Positions 20,213 to 28,288 of a stretch of DNA of 42,177 nt are shown piece by piece. Below the pieces are notes generated by a model that was given only the letters and a program-made list of their open reading frames with translations, was not told the DNA's origin and searched no databases. Each line of letters opens with the position of its first letter. Within the stretch, counting starts at the first letter, position 1. Where the stretch lies: NCBI GenBank assembly GCA_964494475.1, contig CAZBRS010000046.1, forward strand, positions 1-42,177, written 5' to 3'. The translations under genes were made by a program, and so were the position numbers. The DNA is from CAZBRS01 sp964494475 (lineage in GTDB: Bacteria; Myxococcota_A; UBA9042; CAZBRS01).

Positions 20213-20800
20213 TCACACCCCGGGAGCGCCCGACGTGAATCGCTCGACGATCTCCATTCGTCGCCGACCGAAACGCACGTGGGTCGTGAAGCGGTAGGCC
20301 CTCGAGTACCCGGCCTTTTCGATCGCTCGCATTCCTGCCTGGTTGCTGGTCACGACGAAGCCGACCAACGGCCTCGCCGACAAGTAAAAATGGTGTGCAT
20401 ACGTACGAAACATCTGAATGTGAAGCCCGAGGCGCCGAAATTCGGGGACCGTGGCGCCGGGACCCACCACCCGACAGTCGGGGAAGAGGAGTGGATAATG
20501 ACCGACGTGCGCCGAGACGTCCGAAATCCAGCAGTAATTTGCCAGTTGACCGTTTTTAGTAAAGAGAAGCACCCAGGGATCGTGCCGTTGATAACGCGCG
20601 CTCATATAGAAGTAACTCCGCGCGCCCATGGCGCGTTTCAGTCCTTCGCGCGACGCCGCGCCCAGCCGATTGAACGGTCTCAACTCCAGGTCGAAGCCCT
20701 CGGGCACGACCGGTTCGGGCACGGAGGACGTGGCCACGTAGAGAATGTACTCCGAGTCGTAGTACAAGCGCTGACGCACCAACTCGACCAGGTTCGGCAT
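20213..20800 (-). CDS. GNAT-family acetyltransferase
   Basis: A 195-residue protein with a GNAT fold in its C-terminal half: VVGPGATVPEFRRLGLHIQM is the acetyl-CoA pyrophosphate loop region and SNQAGMRAIEKAGYSRAYR the typical last helix and strand. GNAT enzymes transfer an acyl group from acyl-CoA to an amine. It sits alone on the minus strand between the flippase (convergent, 15 bases apart) and the hexapeptide acyltransferase (divergent). GGAGG precedes the ATG. Acylation of an amino sugar of the polysaccharide is inferred from position only. Confidence 0.78.
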   Translation of the reverse strand: MPNLVELVRQRLYYDSEYILYVATSSVPEPVVPEGFDLELRPFNRLGAASREGLKRAMGARSYFYMSARYQRHDPWVLLFTKNGQLANYCWISDVSAHVGHYPLLFPDCRVVGPGATVPEFRRLGLHIQMFRTYAHHFYLSARPLVGFVVTSNQAGMRAIEKAGYSRAYRFTTHVRFGRRRMEIVERFTSGAPGV

Positions 20801-20827
20801 GGCCTTCGTCTCCTCCGAGTCTATGCC

Positions 20828-20857
20828 TATTTACAGCCGGCCCCGGCGCGAAGACAA
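20828..20857 (-). promoter_or_regulatory. Candidate promoter for the GNAT gene
   Basis: On the minus strand TTGTCT (complement of 20852-20857), an 18-base spacer and TAAATA (complement of 20828-20833), with a TG just before the -10 box (extended -10). It lies about 28 bases before the ATG at 20800, in the short gap between two divergent genes. Confidence 0.38.
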
Positions 20858-20873
20858 GCGCTCCCTCGCGCGG

Positions 20874-20902
20874 TTGACAAGCCCCCGGGGCCCGGCTACG
20901 CT
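20874..20902 (+). promoter_or_regulatory. Strong sigma70-like promoter (TTGACA, 17, TACGCT)
   Basis: A perfect -35 box TTGACA (20874-20879), an exact 17-base spacer and TACGCT (20897-20902). The predicted transcript would begin near 20909, so it rules out the ATG at 20799 as the start of the following gene and supports the GTG at 20937. This is the clearest promoter I could find by eye in the window. Confidence 0.6.
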
Positions 20903-20936
20903 TCAGAGCATTCGATCGATACGGACAAATACGGCT

Positions 20937-21566
20937 GTGTTGTTGAAGTACGCGGGGTATATCGCAAAAGAAATCTATAAGTCACTGGGGCGTCCATTAG
21001 TCCGGTCTTATGCTCTAAGGAAGTACGGCGGGATTTGGGGGTTGAAAGGCCATCTCTTCGCCGCGGAGAACCCGAGTCGATTCCTGCTCGACGCGTACGA
21101 CGAGTATTTCGCAGCGCAGGGGAGTTGGATCGGATACAGGTCTCAGTTCGACGGCATCCCCTGCTTTCCTCACGGTCACTTCGGGATCTTCGTGTCGAAC
21201 GGCGCATCGATCGGCAAGAACGCGGTGATTTTTCAACAGGTCACGATCGGCTCCAACTCGTTGAAGGGCAGCAACGGCGCGGGCTCGCCACACATAGGTG
21301 CCAACGTCTACATCGGAGCCGGCGCCAAGATAATCGGCAACGTGATCGTTGGCGACAACTGTCGGATCGGCGCGAACGCGGTGGTGTACCGGAGCATGCC
21401 GCCGCACTCCGTGGCGGTGTGCGCGCCGACCAGGATCATTGAAAAGAGCGCTCTTGACAATCGCTACTATTCACTTGTCAACGGCAAGTGGGGGTACGAT
21501 TTCAACGGAAAATGGATCGAAGACGCGGAAAGAGATAACTATTCACCTGCGAATATCGAAGCATGA
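20937..21566 (+). CDS. Hexapeptide-repeat acyltransferase (serine acetyltransferase-like)
   Basis: A 209-residue left-handed beta-helix acyltransferase. Hexapeptide repeats run from about residue 75 (IFVSNGASIGKNAVIFQQV) through IGANVYIGAGAKIIGNVIVG to CRIGANAVVYRSMPP, the pattern of serine acetyltransferase-like enzymes in polysaccharide loci. It should O- or N-acetylate a sugar using acetyl-CoA. The start is GTG 20937, chosen because a strong promoter ends at 20902 and an upstream ATG would precede it and overlap the divergent gene; the ribosome site is weak. The 5' end and last 120 bases are A/T-rich. The stop overlaps the next ATG. Confidence 0.8.
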   Translation: MLLKYAGYIAKEIYKSLGRPLVRSYALRKYGGIWGLKGHLFAAENPSRFLLDAYDEYFAAQGSWIGYRSQFDGIPCFPHGHFGIFVSNGASIGKNAVIFQQVTIGSNSLKGSNGAGSPHIGANVYIGAGAKIIGNVIVGDNCRIGANAVVYRSMPPHSVAVCAPTRIIEKSALDNRYYSLVNGKWGYDFNGKWIEDAERDNYSPANIEA

Positions 21567-22465
21567 CACCCGTTCACGCTTCGACCATTCCCTGGCACAA
21601 AGAGAAAGGCATCCTGCTACCCGACGCCGCGCCGGACATCGAACTCGATGTCGAGCGCGCGTGGCTGCTCGGAGAACTGGTACGACAGCGTGCGCTCGGT
21701 GCCTTCTGGACGACCGATTGGGATTCCGCCGAAGCCCGCCCGCTCGAGACCTCGTGGTGGTACATCATCTGTGACGACCTCGCCTACGATCTGAATCGGA
21801 TCCCATCCAAGAACGCACGCCGCGACGTACGCTACGGCCTGAAGCGCACCGAGGTCAAGCGCATCGACCAGGCTTGGCTGGCAGACCACGGGTACGTGGT
21901 CTACCTGAAGAGCGCGGAGCGCTACGAGGGATTCACTCCCCACACTCCGGCATCGTTCTCGGCTGCGGTGATGAGCGCTCGCGTCAACCAGGGCGAACCT
22001 CCACGTGAGTTCTGGGGCGTCTTCTCCCGCGAGGACGGCCGCCTCGTCGCGTTCGGCAACTACCGCCTGCAAGGGCGCTGTGCCGGACTGTCCGTCGCCA
22101 AGTTCGATCCTGACGCGAGTGAACTGTTTCCCATGTACGCCCTCTACTTCGAGACGGCCCGGCACTATCTGCGAGAACGCGGCTTCGACTACGTTGCTTC
22201 TGGCTCGCGATCCGTGGCGCACGAGACGAAGGTCGAGCAGTTCCGGTTGCGGCTCGGTTGGCGCACGTGCCACGTTCGCCTTCAGGCGCTGCTGCTTCCG
22301 CCGACAGGTTCGTGTGGCCGCCTTTGGCGCGGAATCCGCGAACTCCTCGGCGAGCGCCCACTGATCCCGAAGCGCCTGGCCAAAGCCGCAGACGGGTTCG
22401 CTGAGCTGCAAAGGATCGCGCGCGCGAACGAGCCCTCTTTCTGGATCCGGAACGTCTTCATGTAG
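21563..22465 (+). CDS. GNAT/FemAB-like protein of unknown substrate
   Basis: A 300-residue protein that starts within the stop of the acyltransferase (ATGA). I do not recognise a close family. The middle (KNARRDVRYGLKRTEVKRI, then an FWGVFSREDGRLVAFGNYRL strand pair and SVAKFDPDASELFPMYALYF) resembles the FemAB/GNAT-type acyltransferases often seen in exopolysaccharide clusters, where they join acyl or aminoacyl groups to amines. No membrane segment is visible. The 3' end overlaps the convergent transferase gene by eight bases. Function is inferred as decoration of the glycan, with low certainty. Confidence 0.65.
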   Translation: MTPVHASTIPWHKEKGILLPDAAPDIELDVERAWLLGELVRQRALGAFWTTDWDSAEARPLETSWWYIICDDLAYDLNRIPSKNARRDVRYGLKRTEVKRIDQAWLADHGYVVYLKSAERYEGFTPHTPASFSAAVMSARVNQGEPPREFWGVFSREDGRLVAFGNYRLQGRCAGLSVAKFDPDASELFPMYALYFETARHYLRERGFDYVASGSRSVAHETKVEQFRLRLGWRTCHVRLQALLLPPTGSCGRLWRGIRELLGERPLIPKRLAKAADGFAELQRIARANEPSFWIRNVFM

Positions 22466-23810
22466 GGGCGATGAGCACGCCGACTCCGGGGACATCGCGC
22501 AGCCGAACGCCCAACTCCGTGCATCGGGCGGCCAGCTCGCGCCTTCGCTGCGTGGGCAGGGCACCGATCGACAAGAACACCGTCGAAACGCGGTGCGCGT
22601 CGAAGACCCGGTCCAGATCGTCGAGCGAGCCCAGGACTCGCGCGCCCTCGATCCTGCTCCCCCGCTTGCCCTCATCGTCGTCGAGGAACCCGACCAACAC
22701 CATGTTCAGGTTCGCGTGAAGACGGATCTGCCGAGCGGTCATGCGCCCGACGCGACCTGCTCCCAGGATCAGCACCTTGTCCGCGTCGTCCCTGACAGGG
22801 ACCACGCCGTCCGCCGCGGCTTCGTGCAGAGCCCGGCCCAGGAGCCGCACGGACAAGACGCCCGACAACCCCAGCGCACCATCGAGCGCGATGACACCGA
22901 ACGGGATCACGACGTGGAGGTCGGTCCCGGAGGAGACCCGCCCGACCACGAACAACAGCGCCGAGACGGTCGCGATCGAGCCGAGGAACCGCGGGACGTC
23001 GTTCAGAGAGATGCAGGTCCAGAGCACCCGGTACACTCCGAACGCGGCGTTCGTGACGAGCCGCGCGGCCACCACGCCGGGAAGCACCAGGACCAGTTGC
23101 TCCCGATACGGGGCCGGCAGGTCGAACTCGAAGTGCGCAAGGTACGCGAGCGCCAGACCGGCCGCGAAGAAGAAACCGTCGACGAACGCCTGGCCGATCT
23201 TTCCGGTCCGGGCGAGCAGGCCGCGCAGACTCAGATAGACGGTCACCAGGATGACCCGCACGTCCTCGGCGAGGCTTCGGCGCGCGAGATACAGGAGGTT
23301 CAACTCCAGCTTGCGCGGCATCACGTGGTCGATGTAGGTCCGGATCGGGTCGGAGGACTGCGCGAGCACCTCGTTCTCGTCACGATACGTCACCGAAGCG
23401 TAGTCCGTGATGCCGGGTCGGACCGACAGGACGGCGCGTTGTGCCCCGGTATAGTGCGCGACCATCTCGGGGACCTCGGGGCGTGGCCCCACCAGGCTCA
23501 TGTGACCCGCCACGACGTTGAGGAGTTGAGGGAACTCGTCGAGCTTGTAGCGCCGGAGGAAGGCTCCGACGCGCGTGATGCGGTGGTCTCCCTCGACCGT
23601 GATCGAAGCTCCGCGCGTCGGCGCGTCCGCCACCATGGTCCGGAACTTGAAGATCCGGAACGGCCGGCCTCCGCGCCCCACGCGTACCTGGCGGAAGAAC
23701 ACCCCCCCCGGGCTATCGAGTCGGATGAGGACGGCCACCACCACGAAGACCGGGGAGAGGAGCACGAGCCCGAACACGGCGGCGAGCAGGTCGAAGGCGC
23801 GCTTCCCCAC
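22458..23810 (-). CDS. Phosphoglycosyl transferase fused to a truncated PglF-like N-terminus
   Basis: A 450-residue paralogue of the fusion at 1574-4054. Residues 1-200 form a complete small sugar transferase, with FRIFKFRTM, catalytic Asp91-Glu92 in KLDEFPQLLN, and GPRP. Then come the membrane helices and the first Rossmann domain (VLILGAGRVGRMTARQIRL and VGFLDDDEGKRG). The protein stops at GVGVLIAPT, just where the other copy continues into the dehydratase catalytic domain; no remnant of that domain is found downstream, where a convergent gene begins at once. The GTG start is three bases after the DegT stop. It should still load a sugar phosphate on undecaprenyl phosphate; the leftover Rossmann domain may be a sensor or scaffold. 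It ends the eight-gene minus-strand operon. Confidence 0.87.
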   Translation of the reverse strand: MGKRAFDLLAAVFGLVLLSPVFVVVAVLIRLDSPGGVFFRQVRVGRGGRPFRIFKFRTMVADAPTRGASITVEGDHRITRVGAFLRRYKLDEFPQLLNVVAGHMSLVGPRPEVPEMVAHYTGAQRAVLSVRPGITDYASVTYRDENEVLAQSSDPIRTYIDHVMPRKLELNLLYLARRSLAEDVRVILVTVYLSLRGLLARTGKIGQAFVDGFFFAAGLALAYLAHFEFDLPAPYREQLVLVLPGVVAARLVTNAAFGVYRVLWTCISLNDVPRFLGSIATVSALLFVVGRVSSGTDLHVVIPFGVIALDGALGLSGVLSVRLLGRALHEAAADGVVPVRDDADKVLILGAGRVGRMTARQIRLHANLNMVLVGFLDDDEGKRGSRIEGARVLGSLDDLDRVFDAHRVSTVFLSIGALPTQRRRELAARCTELGVRLRDVPGVGVLIAPT

Positions 23811-23813
23811 GGC

Positions 23814-25007
23814 TCAACCCCGCTCCAACCCATCCAAGGTGTCGCGGAGCGCGCCAATCACCCTCTCGACGTCTCCGTCGTTCATCTTCGAGTAGATCGG
23901 CAGCGACACTTCGCCGAGGTAGCGCTCCTGGGCCACGGGGAAATCGTCAGGCCGCCAGCCGTAGCGGTCTCGGTAGTAAGGGTGCACGTGCAAGGGGATG
24001 AAATGAACGGACGTGCCGATGCCCCGTTCGGTCATGCCGCGCAAGATCGAATCGCGCCACGCCGGCGCGACGTGAATCGGGAAGAGGTGCCAGGCGTGAA
24101 CGTCGTCGGGTAGAACGGGAGCGGGCAGTTCGATTCGGGGATCGTCCGTGAAGGCGGTCACGTACGCCGCCGCGATGGCGCGGCGTCGACCGTATAGCTC
24201 CGTGACCCGCTCGAGTTGGACGACGCCCAGCGCCGCGGCCAGATCCGGCATGTTGTATTTGTATCCGGGCGCCACCACCTCGTAGTACCAGGCCGGCCGC
24301 TCGCTCGTGTAACGGTCCCAGACGTCACGGTTGATGCCGTGCAACCGCATGATGCGCATGCGCTCCGCGAGCGCGTCGTCGTTCGTGGTGACCATTCCCC
24401 CCTCTCCGGTCGCGATCGGCTTCGTCACGTAGAAGCTGAACACGGTCACGTCTCCGATGTGACCGATCGGGACACCCCGATGCGTACACGGCAGGGCGTG
24501 AGCCGCATCCTCGACGATCCGGAGCCCATGCTCACGCGCAAGCTCGGTGAACGCGGTCATATCGCAGGCCTGCCCCGCAAAGTGCACGGGCATGATCGCC
24601 CGAACGCGTGCGTAGCGAGCCGGATGGGTCACCCGAAGCGTCTCCAGGAGCACGCGGACCTTCACAGGATCCAGATTCGACGTCCGCGGTTCGACGTCGG
24701 CCAGCAGGAGGTCGGCGCCCAGGTAACGGACCACCTCGCCCGTCGCGGTGAACGTGTAAGGAGACGTGATGACCTGGTCTCCCTCGCGAACGCCGATCGC
24801 CTCCAGCGCCAGGTGAAGACCGGACGTGGCCGAGTTCACGGCCAGCGAGTGGCGCGCATCCACCGCTCCGCAGAAGGCCTTCTCGAACGCCTTCGCCCGC
24901 GGTCCCGTCGTGAGCCATCCGCTACGGAGCACGTCCACCACGGCGGCGATCTCCGCCGCGCCGATGTCGGGAAGCGCGAAAGGCAAGAACGGTCGTGTCG
25001 TCGTCAT
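23814..25007 (-). CDS. DegT/DnrJ/EryC1/StrS sugar aminotransferase (PglE-like)
   Basis: A 397-residue PLP-dependent sugar aminotransferase. Lys196 in FYVTKPIATGEGG is the Schiff-base residue, and VEDAAHAL carries the PLP-ring-stacking region. The shape (N-terminal PFALPDIGAAEIAAVVDVLRSGWLTTGP) is that of enzymes aminating UDP-4-keto-6-deoxy-HexNAc, such as PglE-type proteins. It lies next to the second phosphoglycosyl transferase, which argues for making the initiating amino sugar. The 4-keto substrate would have to come from the intact dehydratase at 1574-4054, because its neighbour lacks that domain. Confidence 0.9.
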   Translation of the reverse strand: MTTTRPFLPFALPDIGAAEIAAVVDVLRSGWLTTGPRAKAFEKAFCGAVDARHSLAVNSATSGLHLALEAIGVREGDQVITSPYTFTATGEVVRYLGADLLLADVEPRTSNLDPVKVRVLLETLRVTHPARYARVRAIMPVHFAGQACDMTAFTELAREHGLRIVEDAAHALPCTHRGVPIGHIGDVTVFSFYVTKPIATGEGGMVTTNDDALAERMRIMRLHGINRDVWDRYTSERPAWYYEVVAPGYKYNMPDLAAALGVVQLERVTELYGRRRAIAAAYVTAFTDDPRIELPAPVLPDDVHAWHLFPIHVAPAWRDSILRGMTERGIGTSVHFIPLHVHPYYRDRYGWRPDDFPVAQERYLGEVSLPIYSKMNDGDVERVIGALRDTLDGLERG

Positions 25008-25050
25008 GTCTGCACCTGCGCGTGAGCGCCCACGGTAAACGGCCGCGGAG

Positions 25051-26157
25051 TTATATTTTTATGCTGGCCCGCGAGTCGGATTGCAAGGACAACGCGATGG
25101 AGCCGGAGATGGCCAGGGCAGCCCGGCCGTCTCCATAGTGCGCCAACCCGAAGCGCGCTTTCGATCGGATCTCGTGAAGCCGTCGCACAGCGGACACGAT
25201 GCTCGCGCGGTCGCTGCCCGCCAGGACGTTCGCCCCGCAAGCGACCGTCTCGGTCCACTCGGTCTCGGAACGCACGGTAATGCACGGCTTGCCTGCGAAG
25301 TAGGCCTCCTTCTGAACCCCTCCGGAATCGGTCACGACCGCCTGGCACGCGCTCAACAACCCCAGCATCTCGAGATACGAGACCGGCGGCACGACCCGAA
25401 TCGCGCCCGTGGGCACGCGGGCCCGCGCAAGCGCTCCCATCGTGCGAGGGTGCAGCGGGAGGATGACCGGCAATCCTCCCGTCGCGACGTCATCGAGCGC
25501 CGCGAACACGTCGGTCAGGGCCTCGGGGCGGTCGGTGGTCGCGGCTCGGTGCAACGTGGCCAGCAGAAACCGCCCGGCCTCCAGCCCGAACCGCGCGACG
25601 ACACCGGTGGCGGCCCCCCGCTCGACGAAGAGCAGGAAGGCGTCGTACATTACGTCTCCCACCTTGACGGCCCGGCCGGCGAGTCCCTCGCGAGCCAGGT
25701 TGGCCATCCCGGCGTCCGTGGGCACCAGCAACAGATCGCAAAGCGCGTCGACCGCCACGCGGTTGAGCTCCTCGGGCATGGCCCGGTTGAAGCTGCGCAA
25801 CCCCGCCTCGACATGCGCGCAGGGAATTCCCAGCTTGACGGCAGCCAACGCCCCCGCCAACGTCGAGTCGGTATCGCCATAGACCACGACAACGTCAGGA
25901 CGCTCGGCAACGAGGACGCGCTCCAGCCCCTCAAGCATGCGCCCCGTCATCGCCCCGTGGGGCAGCGAATGAACGCCGAGGTTCACGCGGGGCTGCGGGA
26001 TGCCGAGGTCGTCGAAGAAGACACGGGACATGGCGTCGTCGAAGTGCTGCCCCGTATGGACGATGACCTCCTCGTTGCCGGAGGCCCTGAACGCAGCGGA
26101 AACGGGCGCGACCTTGATGAACTGCGGCCGCGCACCCACGATCTGTAAGACCTTCAT
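25051..26157 (-). CDS. wbpI: UDP-HexNAc 2-epimerase, non-hydrolysing (WbpI/WecB)
   Basis: A 368-residue GT-B-fold epimerase with GARPQFIKVAPV at the N-terminus and the expected catalytic acids: Asp in VYGDTDST, Glu in HVEAGLRS and Glu in MPEELNR. The catalytic His is in LATLHRAATT, although the usual HRxEN reads HRAAT, so the following Glu is absent. VVTDSGGVQKEA is the UDP-binding segment. WecB makes UDP-ManNAc, and WbpI epimerises UDP-GlcNAc3NAcA to UDP-ManNAc3NAcA. With the WbpA, B, D and E homologues in the same operon the WbpI role is the better fit. The ATG is preceded by GGGAGATCTCGCG. Confidence 0.88.
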   Translation of the reverse strand: MKVLQIVGARPQFIKVAPVSAAFRASGNEEVIVHTGQHFDDAMSRVFFDDLGIPQPRVNLGVHSLPHGAMTGRMLEGLERVLVAERPDVVVVYGDTDSTLAGALAAVKLGIPCAHVEAGLRSFNRAMPEELNRVAVDALCDLLLVPTDAGMANLAREGLAGRAVKVGDVMYDAFLLFVERGAATGVVARFGLEAGRFLLATLHRAATTDRPEALTDVFAALDDVATGGLPVILPLHPRTMGALARARVPTGAIRVVPPVSYLEMLGLLSACQAVVTDSGGVQKEAYFAGKPCITVRSETEWTETVACGANVLAGSDRASIVSAVRRLHEIRSKARFGLAHYGDGRAALAISGSIALSLQSDSRASIKI

Positions 26158-26181
26158 CGCGAGATCTCCCTGGCACCCGGA

Positions 26182-27153
26182 TTAGCCATCGAGATGCCGC
26201 GCCCACGCCCGATTCTCCACGTACCACCCGACCGTCTGCTCGAGGCCGGCCTCGAACGGGACCTCGGGCTCCCAGCCGAGCAGGCGCTTCGCCTTTCGGA
26301 CGTCGGCCCAGGTGTCCTGCATGTCGGTCTTGTGCGCCGGCCTCTGCTCGACGAGCGCAGGGCGGCCGGCGAAGCCCTCGAGGAGCTGGATCATGCGGTT
26401 GACGGTCACGGGCTCGCGGCCTCCGCCGAGGTTCACGACCTCGAACCCCAGGGGGCGGAGCGCGGCGAGCGTGCCGCGCGCGATGTCGTCGACGTAGGTG
26501 AAGTCGCGCCCCTGGGTGCCGTCGCCGAACAGGACCACGGGCTCGCCCTCGACGATGGCGCGCACGAAGCGGAAGGGCGCCATGTCGGGCCGGCCCGCCG
26601 GGCCGTAGACGGTGAAGTAGCGCACCACCGATACGTCGAGGCCGTACAGGTGGTGGTAGGTGTAGGCCATGACCTCGGCCGCCTTCTTCGAGGCGGCGTA
26701 GGGGCTGATGGGCGTGTTGACCGGCAGATCTTCGTGAAAGGGCATGGGCTGGCCCGCGTACAGCGACGACGTCGAGGCCAGCACCAGCTTGCGCACGTCG
26801 TGGGCGCGCATGCACTCGAGCAGGTTGAGCGTGCCGTGGGCGTTGGTGGTCAGGTAGACGTGCGGGTTCTCCAGGCTGTAGCGCACGCCGGCCCGCGCGG
26901 CCAGGTTGAGGACCGCGTCGAAGGGCCGGCTCGCGAAGAGGCGCTGCAGGGCCCCCAGGTCTTCGAGGTCGAGGCGTTCGAACGCGAAGCCCGGCCGCCC
27001 CAGCAGGCGCTGCAGGCGGTGCTGCTTCAGGCGCACGTCGTAGTAGTCGTTCAGGTTGTCGACGCCGGCGACCTCGTCGCCGCGCTCGAGCAGCAGCTCG
27101 GCCGTGCGGGCCCCGATGAACCCGGCGGCTCCCGTCAGGAGGACGCGCGCCAC
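26182..27153 (-). CDS. NAD-dependent sugar epimerase (UDP-glucuronate 4-epimerase-like)
   Basis: A 323-residue extended short-chain dehydrogenase/reductase. GAAGFIG at residues 8-14 binds NAD, Ser-Thr-Ser near residue 127 and YAASK near 152-156 form the catalytic set, and VDNLNDYYDVRLKQHRL is the hallmark of UDP-glucuronate 4-epimerases. UDP-GlcA or a UDP-GlcNAcA-type uronic acid is the expected substrate. Its place between WbpE and WbpI homologues suggests that it acts on one of the pathway's uronic acid intermediates, or supplies a second uronic acid. It starts with GTG, preceded by GAGGGGGGC, 12 bases after the wbpE stop. Confidence 0.87.
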   Translation of the reverse strand: MARVLLTGAAGFIGARTAELLLERGDEVAGVDNLNDYYDVRLKQHRLQRLLGRPGFAFERLDLEDLGALQRLFASRPFDAVLNLAARAGVRYSLENPHVYLTTNAHGTLNLLECMRAHDVRKLVLASTSSLYAGQPMPFHEDLPVNTPISPYAASKKAAEVMAYTYHHLYGLDVSVVRYFTVYGPAGRPDMAPFRFVRAIVEGEPVVLFGDGTQGRDFTYVDDIARGTLAALRPLGFEVVNLGGGREPVTVNRMIQLLEGFAGRPALVEQRPAHKTDMQDTWADVRKAKRLLGWEPEVPFEAGLEQTVGWYVENRAWARHLDG

Positions 27154-27165
27154 GCCCGCCCCCCC

Positions 27166-28287
27166 TCAGCGGCTCGCCGCGGCGCCCAGGGCGGCGACCA
27201 CCTCGTCGCGCTGCGCGACCGTGAGCTCGGGATAGATGGGGATCGACAACACCTCGGCCGCCGCGCGCTCGCTCTGGGGGAACGCGCCGGGGCCGTAGCC
27301 GAGCCCCGCGAAGCACTCCTGCAGGTGCAGCGGCCGGGGGTAGTACACCTCGTTGCCGATGCCGCGGACGTCGAGGGCCTTCTTCACCGCGTCGCGCCGG
27401 CCGCCCGGGAAACGCAGCGTGAACTGGTTCCAGATGTGGCGCCGGCCGGGCGCCTCGACGGGCAGCACGACCGCGCCGGAGGCCGCGAGCCCCGCCAGGA
27501 GCTCGCGGTAGAGCGCGGCGTTTCGTTGCCGACCCGCCGTCCAGCCGTCGAGGTGGGGCAGCTTGACCTCGAGCACGGCCGCCTGCAGCGTGTCGAGCCG
27601 GAAGTTGCCGCCCACCAGCGCGTGGTAGTACTTCGGCTGGGCCCCATGGTTCCGCAGCTTTTTCATGCGCTCGTACAGGGCCTCGTCGCTGGTGGTGACC
27701 AGGCCCGCGTCGCCGAACGCGCCCAGGTTCTTCGACGGGAAGAACGAGAAGCACCCCACGGCGCCCATCGAGCCGGCGCGCCGGCCCCGGTACTCGGCGC
27801 CGATGGCCTGGGCGGCGTCCTCGATCACGGCCAGCCCGTGGCGCTCGGCCAGCGCGAGCAGGGGCTCCATCTCGGCGGTCTGGCCGAAGAGGTGCACCGG
27901 CAGCAGGGCCCGGGTGTGGGGCGTGACGGCCGCGGCCACGGCCGCCGGATCGAGGTTGAAGGTGACCGGATCGATGTCGACGAAGACCGGCCTGGCCCCC
28001 ACGCGCGCCACGCAGCCGCCCGTGGCGAAGAACGTGAAGGGCGACGTGATCACCTCGTCGCCCGGGCCCACGCCCAGGCCCATGAGCGCCAGCAGGATCG
28101 CGTCGGTGCCGGACGAGACGCCCAGGGCGTACCGTGCCCCGCAGTACGCCGCGCACGCGGCCTCGAAGCGCGCGACCTGCGGCCCCAGGATGAACTTGCC
28201 CGAGTCGAGCACGGCCGCGATGGCGGCGTCGGTCGCGGCGCGCAGCGGCCCGTTCTGGGCCGCCAGGTCGAGCAGGGGTACGGCCAT
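27166..28287 (-). CDS. wbpE: WbpE-like UDP-3-keto-GlcNAcA aminotransferase
   Basis: A 373-residue DegT-family aminotransferase. Lys186 in FFPSKNLGAFGDAG is the PLP lysine, and the N-terminus (VPLLDLAAQNGPL) is that of the WbpE/3-aminotransferase group. In the Pseudomonas pathway WbpE aminates the 3-keto uronic acid made by WbpB, using glutamate, and the resulting 2-oxoglutarate recycles the NADH of WbpB. The ATG at 28287 follows the wbpD stop by one base and has GGGAGGG upstream within wbpD, so the two are coupled. A longer frame to 28437 overlaps wbpD and is not needed. Confidence 0.9.
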   Translation of the reverse strand: MAVPLLDLAAQNGPLRAATDAAIAAVLDSGKFILGPQVARFEAACAAYCGARYALGVSSGTDAILLALMGLGVGPGDEVITSPFTFFATGGCVARVGARPVFVDIDPVTFNLDPAAVAAAVTPHTRALLPVHLFGQTAEMEPLLALAERHGLAVIEDAAQAIGAEYRGRRAGSMGAVGCFSFFPSKNLGAFGDAGLVTTSDEALYERMKKLRNHGAQPKYYHALVGGNFRLDTLQAAVLEVKLPHLDGWTAGRQRNAALYRELLAGLAASGAVVLPVEAPGRRHIWNQFTLRFPGGRRDAVKKALDVRGIGNEVYYPRPLHLQECFAGLGYGPGAFPQSERAAAEVLSIPIYPELTVAQRDEVVAALGAAASR

Positions 28288-28288
28288 G

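Noticed and set aside
20799..20936. Start of the hexapeptide acyltransferase at the ATG 20799
   Set aside because: It would overlap the start of the divergent GNAT gene and lie upstream of a strong promoter at 20874-20902. The added residues do not look like the family.
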